A stretch of DNA of 64,000 bases from Algoriphagus locisalis. GTDB taxonomy: Bacteria > Bacteroidota > Bacteroidia > Cytophagales > Cyclobacteriaceae. Where the stretch lies: assembly GCF_900116615.1 (NCBI RefSeq), contig NZ_FPBF01000004.1, forward strand, positions 372,001 to 436,000, read 5' to 3'. Positions 36,400 to 46,327 of the stretch are shown here, piece by piece. Below the pieces are notes generated by a model. It did not search any database, was not told where the DNA came from, and saw only the letters and a program-made list of their open reading frames with translations. The stretch's first letter is position 1. The number at the start of each line of letters is the position of its first letter. The position numbers were made by a program, and so were the translations under genes.

Positions 36400-36723
36400 A
36401 CAGGAAGATTTTAAATTAATAATTGTACAGCGGGCGCAAAAGCCTGTCTGCATTATTTATTAAAAGTACCCCCTGTGTTATTTATTTGTTAAAGAAAATA
36501 ATCAAACAATTGGCCAGGACACATAAATCAACCTGAATCAGCGTAATAGATCTCTAAATGCCATTTCCTGTGTTAAGCGAATATTACCAAACTTTTTCAA
36601 CTTCCAGGATTGTCAATTCTTTACCTTCTATTTTTCTACCCAAGAAAATACTAACGGATTAAGCATACCTCATTACTGTATATTAAAGTTGCATTTGAGT
36701 AAATTAGGGAAACAGGATTTTCT
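36400..36723. other. Intergenic region with a HAD-gene fragment
   Basis: About 320 bp between the porin and SelU-like genes. Apart from the HAD fragment at 36592-36655 I see no genes or strong hairpins. The left third is AT-rich. Confidence 0.6.
36592..36655 (-). pseudogene. Decayed fragment of a HAD phosphatase gene
   Basis: The plus-strand sequence CTTTTTCAaCTTCCAGGAT onward matches 56888-56950, the middle of the intact HAD gene, with about seven mismatches in 53 bases. Read on the minus strand it encodes FLGRKIEGKELTILEVEK against FLGRKIEGEELTILEDEK in the intact protein. The rest of the gene is missing. It is a relic of a second copy, in the same orientation as the intact gene. Confidence 0.75.
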
Positions 36724-37701
36724 ATGAAGGGCAACAAATATTTAAATACAATTTTTGATAGGTGGCAGACTTACAGATGTATAGACGTCAGACCGCGGGA
36801 AGCAATCCAAACCTCTCCAATCCCAGAAACCGTCCGCTTCGAATTCTATACTGAAAGAGACCTTGCAAGATTACAAAGCAAAGGTTTCTCAAGTACCACT
36901 GGCAAAATCATCATGCAAAAAATCTATTCGTTTTCAGATCTTTTCAGTTCTAATATCCCGATCTTACTTTTTGACGATAAGCCGTTCCTAATTGCTCAAG
37001 CTATTTGGCAACACTATCAGCCTACTCATGAAATCTTTCTCTATAAAGGCAGCTTTAAGGATTTATTAAAGGAAACTGAAGAGGTTTTTAGATCCAACTT
37101 CAACTTTATTACCTTGTATGGAGAAAGTGGGTCCGGAAAAACAGAGCTCTTAGATGTGCTATCAAAGAAAGGAGAACAAGTACTCAACCTGGAAAAAATT
37201 GCAAATCATCAAGGATCCGTATTTGGAAATCTACAAAAAATACCTCAACCGAGCCAAGAAACATTTTTACTAAACTTGGCTAAAACGCTAAGCTCATTTG
37301 ATATCCAAAAACCAATTTTCGTGGAATCAGAAAAACTCAGTCTTGGAAAAAATATCATACCGTTAACACTGATCGAGAAATTTGAAAAAGGAATCAAGAT
37401 TAGACTGACCGTTTCAAAAGAAGCAAGAATTGAACGATTGGTAAGTAGTTACGCGGGAAAAAATGATGCGGAAATAAAACGGGGGATCGAGAACTTAAAA
37501 TTTAGAATTGGAAAAACGTTAGCAACTCAAATCTCTACACTTTTGGATAAAAGAGAATATCATCAAGTTGCCGGGATGCTCTTGGATTATTTCGATAAGG
37601 CGGATTCCTACTCAAGCATTCCCTCTCAAAAATTTAAATTAACCCTTGAAAATTTAGATCCAGAGGCTACCGCATCTAGACTCATCGAAAAACAAACATA
37701 A
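36724..37701 (+). CDS. SelU/MnmH-like tRNA 2-selenouridine synthase homologue lacking the rhodanese cysteine
   Basis: MnmH (SelU) has an N-terminal rhodanese domain and a C-terminal P-loop domain. The P-loop domain is well kept here: Walker A GESGSGKT at residues 133-140, then NLEKIANHQGSVFG and PIFVESEKLSLG. The rhodanese part keeps CIDVRPREAI but is shortened, and the region where MnmH has its catalytic CWRGGMRS loop reads ILLFDDKPFLIAQ, with no cysteine. At 325 residues it is shorter than E. coli MnmH (364). In E. coli the catalytic Cys is needed for selenation, while geranylation has been reported to persist without it. What this protein does is open. It is divergent to its porin neighbour and unlinked to selD here. 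Confidence 0.72.
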   Translation: MKGNKYLNTIFDRWQTYRCIDVRPREAIQTSPIPETVRFEFYTERDLARLQSKGFSSTTGKIIMQKIYSFSDLFSSNIPILLFDDKPFLIAQAIWQHYQPTHEIFLYKGSFKDLLKETEEVFRSNFNFITLYGESGSGKTELLDVLSKKGEQVLNLEKIANHQGSVFGNLQKIPQPSQETFLLNLAKTLSSFDIQKPIFVESEKLSLGKNIIPLTLIEKFEKGIKIRLTVSKEARIERLVSSYAGKNDAEIKRGIENLKFRIGKTLATQISTLLDKREYHQVAGMLLDYFDKADSYSSIPSQKFKLTLENLDPEATASRLIEKQT

Positions 37702-37884
37702 AAAAACGTCTCCCGAGGAAGACGCTACTGTGCCAACAGAGTTTCTATGTATTACTCTTCGTTATACTGTTCTTCAAGTTTCAATTTCCTGTTTTCTTCT
37801 CTTGCTTGCTCAGATTCCTAACACCGAAGTGCGTTTATCTTAAATTTCTTATAATCTTCTTAATAGTTGCATTAATATAGCTAT

Positions 37885-39813
37885 TTACCGTTTATTATCC
37901 AACACTAAATCAAATCTTAATCCACTACTTCCTTCTCCTCGGCCAGTTCGCTTTCTTCTACCATACCAAGAAACAATCTCCCCATTATACCATCTTGTCC
38001 TTTGATATGTACCGGTCAGTTTCACTCCTGCCCTCGGGATTTCCTCTTCATTGATATACATTGGAGTCAATTGATTATCATTTTCATTTATCCCTTTCCT
38101 TAACAATTGCGTTCTTGGCCTGATGGCATGAGGCTCATAAAGTTCAATAATTCTTGGCATGGATGCCCTTTGAAAATGAATTTCGCGATTAGAGCCCTGC
38201 TGATGAATAGCTATAAACGGTATCCAGTTCTCACTCACACTGTTTCCTAACTGATACTTGAGCTGTGGTTTATAGGTGGTGGCTTTACTATCTACAGCAT
38301 TGACATTCACTTCAGGTAAAATGATTGTTTCCTCTATCTCCTCTTCTTTGATCAGTCTTTCAAAAGTACTCATGAGGTTTTGAGCAGCTTCATAGCCATC
38401 CATTCCTCCACCCAACCCATTAGGGACTCTGGTTTCGATACCCCAGACCATATTTGCCATTTCATCCCGAATAAATTTAATCTCTTCTATTGCTTCGCTT
38501 TCCATTGTTTTTGCAGCCACCGCAGGAAGCAATATTCGTTTATCAAAAGCAGGTGCTTCGAATTCATCCTTATCTACGGACAAGGCATACATATTCCACT
38601 CATTCCAGCCTTCTCCCTCTTTATGAGCTGCATCTACAAAGTAATTTTGACCAAAGGCATCTCTGACTAAAATACCTTCTACCTCAGCAAAACTTCCAGT
38701 GGGTAGATCATATGGAATTGCGAGCCAGTCATTACTATATTGCAAGGCATACTGAGTGACCAATATCTTAGCTATATCTGTATCAGAAGCCTTGAGATTC
38801 CCCAAATCTATTGATCCGTCCTCCATTTCCCACCACCTGGAATTTGGCATCCCAGCAAAGCTTGCTTCAGCCGGGATCACTGTCAACACCTCTCTTTTTC
38901 GCACAGAATCATCAAACCCGTTACTTCCAGATTCTTTTTCTTTGGCCACGTCGAAAGCAAACCAATCCAGGTGCCCATGGAAATATTCATCTGCTTTCAG
39001 CTCAGTCTCGCTCGTATTACCTTCGTCAATAGTAGTGCGGAAACTATACTCTAACCTTTCCTCATACCAAGAATCATCTTGGTCATTTTCAGGAAGATTC
39101 AACTCCTTTTTCACAAAAGAAATCCACTTCTTAGCTGCTTCCAGTAAAATTGCTTTGTGGGAAGCCAAAATAAATTTATCAGGTGAAGCAGCCTCATTAG
39201 AGACCAAAACCAACGTATTTATTTTTGAAAAATCCCCGCCTAATGCTGTCCATAGCATTCTTCCATTAAGAGCCCTGCCTGCCATTGCCCGAACAAATGA
39301 AGATGCCTGCTGCAGACTTAAAACTCTAGCTTTGGCAGTTGTCACCTGAGCCGTATCTTCCTCTTCAATTTTTGGAAGGGAAAACGGGAATTTGTGTATG
39401 AGCTGCCCCCTATACATTCCTGCAGCATATGGAGAACTTGGGTTTGCCGCTAAACCCTCCTCATCAAGTAACAGAAAAAACTTTTTCCCCAGCTTTGCAG
39501 ACAGCTTAAAATCTATTTCAGGTATCAGGCGCTCAACACGCGTCTCTAAGGGAATATCCTCCGTGTAAGGGTTCTTTTGCCCATTTCCTCCTGTAAATGA
39601 ACTCATCCTAACGGTATTAATGGCTGCCTTAGCAAAAATCGCTGAACCGGCATCTTCCCCCTTCAATTCACCAAATTGATACTGCCTAGCCAGCATCCAC
39701 AAAGGGTCATGAATTTTAGCTGCCAGAGAATCTTCCAACTCTTCCTCTCTAGGTCGCCCTTCTAGTCGATTATACGCCCGAAATGGCTCGCATGGATCAT
39801 ATTGTATTATCAT
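37885..39813 (-). CDS. Giant-operon protein D (642 aa), unknown function
   Basis: I recognise the kind of protein but no named family. The N-terminus holds conserved-looking YDPCEPFRAYNRLEGRPRE and WMLARQYQFGELKGEDAGS; mid-protein are NSRWWEMEDGSIDLGNL and YSNDWLAIPYDLPTGSF; the tail is basic and Gly-rich (GRRKRTGRGEGSSG). No signal peptide, membrane helix or catalytic motif is visible. I recall comparable hypothetical proteins in actinobacteria and other phyla, unverified here. It is the last gene of the operon, 2 bp after protein C. Confidence 0.75.
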   Translation of the reverse strand: MIIQYDPCEPFRAYNRLEGRPREEELEDSLAAKIHDPLWMLARQYQFGELKGEDAGSAIFAKAAINTVRMSSFTGGNGQKNPYTEDIPLETRVERLIPEIDFKLSAKLGKKFFLLLDEEGLAANPSSPYAAGMYRGQLIHKFPFSLPKIEEEDTAQVTTAKARVLSLQQASSFVRAMAGRALNGRMLWTALGGDFSKINTLVLVSNEAASPDKFILASHKAILLEAAKKWISFVKKELNLPENDQDDSWYEERLEYSFRTTIDEGNTSETELKADEYFHGHLDWFAFDVAKEKESGSNGFDDSVRKREVLTVIPAEASFAGMPNSRWWEMEDGSIDLGNLKASDTDIAKILVTQYALQYSNDWLAIPYDLPTGSFAEVEGILVRDAFGQNYFVDAAHKEGEGWNEWNMYALSVDKDEFEAPAFDKRILLPAVAAKTMESEAIEEIKFIRDEMANMVWGIETRVPNGLGGGMDGYEAAQNLMSTFERLIKEEEIEETIILPEVNVNAVDSKATTYKPQLKYQLGNSVSENWIPFIAIHQQGSNREIHFQRASMPRIIELYEPHAIRPRTQLLRKGINENDNQLTPMYINEEEIPRAGVKLTGTYQRTRWYNGEIVSWYGRRKRTGRGEGSSGLRFDLVLDNKR

Positions 39814-39815
39814 GA

Positions 39816-42800
39816 TTATTCAGGTTCGTATCCAGTATTCACATTTGTATAGTCTATGTAATATCCCAGCTTCTGATCGTCTCCAGGCTGTGGATCATTG
39901 TCCTCATCATCATCGCTTTCCGCCAGCTTTCTTGCAAACTCGTCATCTCCAAATGCCAAGGTTGCAGTGGCAGGTAATAGCTGCGAGAACATCGATGCCT
40001 CCACTTGGTCAGGTTCTATAGATCTAAGTTTAGCTAGGTTAAATGCTTCTTCTACGCACAATGCTAATGCTTCAAAATCCCAAGTCCCTTTCTTCTCTGG
40101 TGGAACTGCTAAAAGTAAATTTTGAGGGGCTCGGGAGTCTGGCTGATTAAAGTGGAAAGCAATTCCTGTGGTCTCTTTTTCATCAGGTATTATCTCCATC
40201 CACTCATCGAGGATTAATCCACAGTTGACATCCGCTAAGTTTTCTTTTTCAAAAATCAGAAGGGACAATCTGTCTCCATCAGGCTTATAAGTTTTAGGAA
40301 AGGCCGCTCCAAGCCAATAGTCTCTCTCATTGACGGCGGGAAGATTATTCAAATCAAATGGAAGTTGGACAGCATTTAAGGAAAGTGAATCAGCATAAAG
40401 GACATCTCTTAGTATTGACACAGTCTCCATATATGCAAGTCTATTTCGTACTAGTGATATACCCGTCAACCAATCTTGCATAAAACCCTCGACGTGATTT
40501 CTCATCGGGCTCTCTACCCATGGCATATCCAATTGTCCGTTAATATCAGATTTATTAGATAATGTTGTTTTTGGAAGCATTTTGAATCCACTTCCAAAAA
40601 ATTTCGATGAAAATTCAAGAACGAAACTGATCCATTTTGCTTGATCAATTTCCAATTCCATTTCAGCAAACTTAGCTTGTGCAAACCCTATGTTTTCTGC
40701 CATCTTGCTTTTTGCTGAGATTATCCTCTGCGCAAAAGCCAACACATCTTCCTGCGGATCTGTCGGATAAAATCCTGGAAACCCAAATACCGTCAGTGAT
40801 TTCAAAGATGAAATTGCAAGAGTACGCTCTGGCTCACTGTAGCTAGTCTTAGAAGAATCGAATGGTGCCAGCGTATCAAAAAGGCTTTTATATTCCGTGA
40901 AAGCCCCTTTCATTCTAGCTGATAAATCATCTGTGTCTATACCCAGAGCAGTAGGCCCAAAATTCAAGTCATCTTCTGAAATCCTATAATCTCGGGCATC
41001 AGCACCTCTAGCAGAACCTATCACTTTACCCAAATGCTGAAGCAAAGAAACTATTTCACCAAAGCTCAAATCTGCTGAATTAGCGGCCTCATTAAATTGT
41101 ATAATAATTTCATCTTCTGGAAAAGCACCATTTTCTAAAAGAAAATCTATACATCGTGCTTGGATTTCATTCTGATTTTCATCGCCTCCTGAAGTAATCA
41201 ATAGCACTAAATCTATAGGCTGTAAACCGAGCCCAGTCAAATCCATAGAAGATTCTGTATCCCCAAATGCAACTTTCCAAGATACCTTCTCGGGATCTCC
41301 AATCATTCCAGCCAACCAAGTATTTAATGATGGCTCAGCTTTACTTCTAGGACTAACTGGAACTCCGCTCCACGGAGAACCTGAAGTACCCACTACTGGA
41401 ATCTGAAGTATAGCGCGCTGAGTGACCATAACTCCCTGTCTGAAGCTCTTGATGATTTCAGGATCGAGTGGAACCTTGCCTTCAGATATGGAACTCAAAA
41501 CTGCACTTGCCCTTACGTGATTTCCCCGTACTAATTGGTAAACCCCTTCAGCAGTGACAAGATCTCCCAATGCATCAATTGCATCTGCCATATTATCCAG
41601 TTCATGTATGATAGCTCTAAGCTTCTTCCGCTCCAGATTAGCATTAGAACCAACACCTGGATTTGCCGGATTGGGTAATTGATCTGAAAGCCCCCAGGGA
41701 TATCCTTTAAATTGAATAGGAGAGATACTATCATTGATAATATTCTCTACAAACGTCTTATCAGCATTTAATAGCCCAGCCTTCTTCAATTCCTTCTCAA
41801 TATGGTCTATCAATGCCAGACCATCCACTACATTAGAGGCTTTGAGGGATTCAGCCTGCGAAGTGTCTGTGGGATCTACTGAGGAATCAGAATAAGTGGG
41901 AAACTTCCTTCTCAACCTATAGATATAGACATCCATCTCAAGCGGTTTTCCAGCTCCATCAGTATATTTCTCATGCAAAGCCCTTTCAAACATATAACCC
42001 AAAAGCGCTCCTGTCTCCTGGCCATTACCCACACCTTCCAACAGGTGAAGCCCCATTCTTACTCTTTTTGAAGTTAAATTAATTGAGAGCGCATTGTTAT
42101 TATCCCCTTTGGCTTTTATAGAATTATATCCAGCTCTTAGGACAGCAGCTGTGACTGCATGATTCATACTGGGACCATGAATGAACCCTTGGCTATCCGG
42201 CAGTTTCAATACATTTTGACCATTAGAAGATTCTAGTCCTTTTGGAAGATTAGCAGCTGTCGAAATAGCTCCTTTTTCCCTGCGTAAATTATGCACAAAA
42301 CCATATGCACCAAGGTAAGTCCCCGATGGCTTGGTTTGCCTAAGCTCTCGCAATCTGTAATCTGACAAACCAGTCAACCAGGCATCAAGCCTATAGCTTA
42401 CCAAATCTATATGTGAAGCTAAAAGTCTTTCTAATGACCCAACATCCAAATGCTTCAATTTATCTACAGCCTTAATAGCATAGCTGCTCTTGTCATAGAC
42501 CAAAGCCCCACGAAGCATCGCAAAAAGTACAGAATACTGAACCTGTTCTTCTCCATCCACTTCGACTTTGGGGAGATCGGGAAATTTGAGCTGAGTCAGC
42601 TGGTTCAAAGTAGTGGGATCCACGAGCCATTCAAGGTAATTCTTTCCTTTATCCGTGACTACCAGCCTATCGGTTCCTAACTTGGGATCTTGTACCAAAT
42701 GCCCCAAAATATAATTTCCTTCAGTAAATCGATTCTTATAAATCGGAGATTTATCAATGGCATTTGCCTGAGTAGCAAGAGTAGTATGACCCAAACCCTT

Positions 42801-45800
42801 CAATAGCAAATTATAGTTTGCCGCTACTTCAGCGGGGCTAAATTTGTCAATGATATGATCCCAGTTGACATTAAACCCAGGGTTTTCCCCATCTGGGTCT
42901 TGCCATCTATTGGCAGCATTTACTCCGAATCTAAAGAAAAACTCTTTGGAGAGAGGTTCCAGCCCCAATATTTTCAAAAATTCTGCCTGAGGATCCTTGC
43001 CATACGCTTCACTAGTTATATTGATAGGTTCTTTATCAAAATTCTGAAAAGCAGCTTTTGTCTGTTTTAAAAACAGGGTGAGATTCTTGATGTAATTTGA
43101 CTCTGTTCCTTTTTTGGTTTCACCCTGAGATTTAAAAAGCTTGATGGGTGAAACGGGCAATATGCCATAGGGCTGATTATCTACCCTAAACACCGGAAGA
43201 GTCCCAAGCCCTGATACATGATGTAACATGAAGAGCATAGTCTGATTGATATCAAAATTCTCCAAGAGATTATTCACCATCACGTTGAAGTAGTATTTCA
43301 GCGTTGCGTTGAATAAAGCCCTATTCATCGCCCGCCCGTTACAGATGTCTCTTTTTCCATTGTTCCTGATAAAATCAGCAATATCATTTGGCAGGCCAAC
43401 TGCTTCTTTAAAAAATTGTCCGTCAGAAATCTCCAGCTCATTTGTTGTACTAAAACTATTCGGGTAGCTGGGCGATTGCTCAGCAAAGAATAAATCAAAT
43501 GCTCCGTCCAAATCATTATCTAGAGCCCTATACGGTGATTTAACATTTTCCGTATTGTTCGTAGCTGTACCTGTCGGCAAATATTCCAGACCGCCATCAC
43601 TATATAAATGATTTTTGAAAATCTTGTTTATTAATTCCTGGCTTTCGGCTGCATCCTTGTTCTGTACGCCATAGGCCATCACCAGATCAAACTCACCATC
43701 GTAATCCTCTTTATCAAGAGGTATTTTCACCGCCATGCCTACTTCCATCGCCGCCTCAAAATCAAACAGCCATTTCAGTTCTTCTGGCACTTCCATATCC
43801 CCATTGGGAAGATGATTGAATTTCTCTGCTTGATCTGCGCTTGGATCCAAACTTACCGGCAAGGGTTTTGGAATCGTTTTACCAGTAACTATGTGTTGAT
43901 ATTGGTTGTCTCGTTTTGTGATCACTACAAAGCGGTCTGGCATCGCCTCAGTATATCCAGCCCTATCCCAGCTTTTGGATTTCTTTTCTATTGAAGGAAA
44001 AGTAAAGGTTGGCTTAAACCGATCATTCAACTCCAATAAGTGAGTTTTGTAATACTCATAAACAATTTTACCTGATTCATTAATAAGCTTGGCAAGCCTT
44101 TCAATAGTAGCTTTTTGTGAACCCGAAGCCCGGGACGTGACCGAACTTCCAAGCAAATCAATCAATTCCCGGAAGTAAGATATAGCCAAATCCAACGAAA
44201 CTTTGGTCTCTATGCAGGGGGTAAAATTACTTTTACCCAGAAGTTTTTTAATTTGTACTGGAGCGTTTTCGAAAGCTTCTAAAAGTTGTTCTATTCTTGC
44301 CTCCTTTTTGGTTTTGGCTAATCCTTTTTTATCATAGCCAAGCTTGGTCAAATATTCTGAAAGTGAGTTTTTAATTGTTTCGATTTTCCCGGATTTAACT
44401 TCATCTGGTTCCATTATTCGGATGGCATATGCAGCTCTCCGCACTCCCAGACTAGATGCCGCCGCTCTCCACGCCCCCAACTTCAGACCTTGTCGCTCGG
44501 CTTCCGGCTTACTAAACACTTCAAAATAATAATCCTTCGCGGTGCTTTCTTCTAAATCTGTAAGCCGCTCATCATGATTATCTATAGCGATGTCATCTGG
44601 GAAAATTCTCACCCAAAGCTCTGTCACCTCCACCGTCTGAATATTGAAAATCACTTTATTTCGATATTCTTCATAGAAACGATCCCGCGGATCATTGACA
44701 TCTGTCAGCTGATCAAGAATGTGATTTTCTATGGAAATGAGGATTTTATCTGTCTCTTCTTTGGTTTCGTTTTTCTCAGGAAGAGGATTAGCTTCCAGCA
44801 CATTAGTTACTTGGTCACGGAGACTGAAATAAGAGCTTTTTAGCTGATTGTACTCAGCACGAGGCAAAAGGATTGTATTTGAAGTAGAAACCTTAATTTT
44901 CTCCTGAAGAGCAGAAAGTTCCTTTTTCAACGTGTCCAATGATTGTTGCGGTGTTTGCACTGCACTCAACTTAATCTTATCACGGGCAGCCAACACACTT
45001 GCTCGAGTCCCAAGGGCTGATATCGTACTCGTCCGGATTTTTGTCTCTCCTAAAATCTGGTTTTCAACTTTTTTAAACCCTGGCTCCAACTCCTGAAGTT
45101 CAGACAGATAACTTGCAATCTGGGTATTAGTCCGAGTTAGGGTTGCTTTTTCAGTTCTGGTCACCACTTTTACTTTTTGCGACCTTTTCTGAAAATCAAG
45201 AAGTTGCTTTTTTAATTCTGCATAATTTGATTTTAACTGATTTACCTCATTAATATCCCCATCCAAAGGCATTTTAGCATTTGAACCAATTAACTTCAGT
45301 TGGCCAAAAAGGTCTTTTTGAGTAGTAGAAAGTGTCTTAAAATCCTTAATCCCTGATTGATTTTGAGCTTTTAGTAAATAATTAGCCTTTACTATCTGGG
45401 CATTGAGCTGCTTAATTGGATAAGTCTTAATCTCCTCTTTCACCCGAACTACGGGCACATGCTCAGCCTCCACTATCTTCTGAAGCTCATTTATCTTTTT
45501 CCTCAATTCGTACTCCTCTTTTTTAAGATCCTTTTGGCCAGTATAACCGATCTTAAAATTCGTAAGACGTACATTCCCACTTTTGTGCTGGCGCTTTATA
45601 TGAGAAATCTTACTTTGGATTTCCTTAATCATATCTTCGGTTGCTCTAAAGTCAGAAGATTCAGCTAAGGAATCCATTTCTTTCAGTTGGCTGTCAATAT
45701 TTTTGAGTTCAGCGTCCAGACTTGCAGCATTAATCTTATTGGAAACAAAAATTGCGTCAATGCTCTTATTTAATTTCTCTAAAGCCTCTATATACAGTTT

Positions 45801-46322
45801 TCCTTTCTCATATACTGGGCGGGAAGGAGTCTTCAATCTGTCAATGCTTGTGACAAGAGCGTTTACTTCAGTATTCAAGTCATTTTTAGCCTTCGCAAGA
45901 GAAGTAGATACTTGAATACCTTGCGTAACCGCGGACAGGTCTCCTGCAGCATCTCTGAGTATTAGTTTATCTGCGCGAGAAGGCTCTTTTATTTTAGAGA
46001 CCAGGTTGGAGATTTTTTGAACTTCTTTGTGAAATAGTAATATCTTGCTCCCAATAGCAGCTTCTCGGATTTTCTTTTCTGTAGTAGTCGCAAAATAAAG
46101 TTTGATTTCATAATTCAGCTTATAAATATCCTGGACCGCTGCATTGGTGAAACCTGAATCAGGATTCTGCGGCTTCACGACCCTGGAGTACTTCATAAAT
46201 TTCGTCTCTAGCCTCACAGGCAACATCAAGACTGGATAATCATCACTTCGCTGATTAAAAGCAACCTTGATTTGGTGAAAAACTGGATCGTTGTATTTTC
46301 CTACTATTTGTGGAATAGCCAT
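39816..46322 (-). CDS. Giant-operon protein C (2168 aa), unknown function
   Basis: The first ~530 residues are Lys/Glu-rich and heptad-like, so a long coiled coil is likely (about 70-530). After that come conserved-looking blocks: VTELWVRIFPDDIAIDNHDE (~560), LPVFRVDNQPYGILPVSP (~1040), GFIHGPSMNHAVTAAVLRAGY (~1380), WLAGMIGDPEKVSWKV (~1665). The C-terminal 30 residues are acidic (DDEDNDPQPGDD). There is no secretion signal or membrane helix. I know no characterised homologue. It starts 5 bp after protein B and is 2 bp from protein D. Confidence 0.75.
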   Translation of the reverse strand: MAIPQIVGKYNDPVFHQIKVAFNQRSDDYPVLMLPVRLETKFMKYSRVVKPQNPDSGFTNAAVQDIYKLNYEIKLYFATTTEKKIREAAIGSKILLFHKEVQKISNLVSKIKEPSRADKLILRDAAGDLSAVTQGIQVSTSLAKAKNDLNTEVNALVTSIDRLKTPSRPVYEKGKLYIEALEKLNKSIDAIFVSNKINAASLDAELKNIDSQLKEMDSLAESSDFRATEDMIKEIQSKISHIKRQHKSGNVRLTNFKIGYTGQKDLKKEEYELRKKINELQKIVEAEHVPVVRVKEEIKTYPIKQLNAQIVKANYLLKAQNQSGIKDFKTLSTTQKDLFGQLKLIGSNAKMPLDGDINEVNQLKSNYAELKKQLLDFQKRSQKVKVVTRTEKATLTRTNTQIASYLSELQELEPGFKKVENQILGETKIRTSTISALGTRASVLAARDKIKLSAVQTPQQSLDTLKKELSALQEKIKVSTSNTILLPRAEYNQLKSSYFSLRDQVTNVLEANPLPEKNETKEETDKILISIENHILDQLTDVNDPRDRFYEEYRNKVIFNIQTVEVTELWVRIFPDDIAIDNHDERLTDLEESTAKDYYFEVFSKPEAERQGLKLGAWRAAASSLGVRRAAYAIRIMEPDEVKSGKIETIKNSLSEYLTKLGYDKKGLAKTKKEARIEQLLEAFENAPVQIKKLLGKSNFTPCIETKVSLDLAISYFRELIDLLGSSVTSRASGSQKATIERLAKLINESGKIVYEYYKTHLLELNDRFKPTFTFPSIEKKSKSWDRAGYTEAMPDRFVVITKRDNQYQHIVTGKTIPKPLPVSLDPSADQAEKFNHLPNGDMEVPEELKWLFDFEAAMEVGMAVKIPLDKEDYDGEFDLVMAYGVQNKDAAESQELINKIFKNHLYSDGGLEYLPTGTATNNTENVKSPYRALDNDLDGAFDLFFAEQSPSYPNSFSTTNELEISDGQFFKEAVGLPNDIADFIRNNGKRDICNGRAMNRALFNATLKYYFNVMVNNLLENFDINQTMLFMLHHVSGLGTLPVFRVDNQPYGILPVSPIKLFKSQGETKKGTESNYIKNLTLFLKQTKAAFQNFDKEPINITSEAYGKDPQAEFLKILGLEPLSKEFFFRFGVNAANRWQDPDGENPGFNVNWDHIIDKFSPAEVAANYNLLLKGLGHTTLATQANAIDKSPIYKNRFTEGNYILGHLVQDPKLGTDRLVVTDKGKNYLEWLVDPTTLNQLTQLKFPDLPKVEVDGEEQVQYSVLFAMLRGALVYDKSSYAIKAVDKLKHLDVGSLERLLASHIDLVSYRLDAWLTGLSDYRLRELRQTKPSGTYLGAYGFVHNLRREKGAISTAANLPKGLESSNGQNVLKLPDSQGFIHGPSMNHAVTAAVLRAGYNSIKAKGDNNNALSINLTSKRVRMGLHLLEGVGNGQETGALLGYMFERALHEKYTDGAGKPLEMDVYIYRLRRKFPTYSDSSVDPTDTSQAESLKASNVVDGLALIDHIEKELKKAGLLNADKTFVENIINDSISPIQFKGYPWGLSDQLPNPANPGVGSNANLERKKLRAIIHELDNMADAIDALGDLVTAEGVYQLVRGNHVRASAVLSSISEGKVPLDPEIIKSFRQGVMVTQRAILQIPVVGTSGSPWSGVPVSPRSKAEPSLNTWLAGMIGDPEKVSWKVAFGDTESSMDLTGLGLQPIDLVLLITSGGDENQNEIQARCIDFLLENGAFPEDEIIIQFNEAANSADLSFGEIVSLLQHLGKVIGSARGADARDYRISEDDLNFGPTALGIDTDDLSARMKGAFTEYKSLFDTLAPFDSSKTSYSEPERTLAISSLKSLTVFGFPGFYPTDPQEDVLAFAQRIISAKSKMAENIGFAQAKFAEMELEIDQAKWISFVLEFSSKFFGSGFKMLPKTTLSNKSDINGQLDMPWVESPMRNHVEGFMQDWLTGISLVRNRLAYMETVSILRDVLYADSLSLNAVQLPFDLNNLPAVNERDYWLGAAFPKTYKPDGDRLSLLIFEKENLADVNCGLILDEWMEIIPDEKETTGIAFHFNQPDSRAPQNLLLAVPPEKKGTWDFEALALCVEEAFNLAKLRSIEPDQVEASMFSQLLPATATLAFGDDEFARKLAESDDDEDNDPQPGDDQKLGYYIDYTNVNTGYEPE

Positions 46323-46327
46323 AACAA

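Noticed and set aside
37704..37724. Hairpin CGTCT/AGACG after the SelU-like gene
   Set aside because: The arms are only 5 bp and no T run follows.
38756..39349. Long plus-strand ORFs opposite the giant genes (also at 46352, 49761, 52035 and others)
   Set aside because: They are mirror frames of the giant coding sequences, with Ser/Pro/Phe-rich composition and no recognisable domain.
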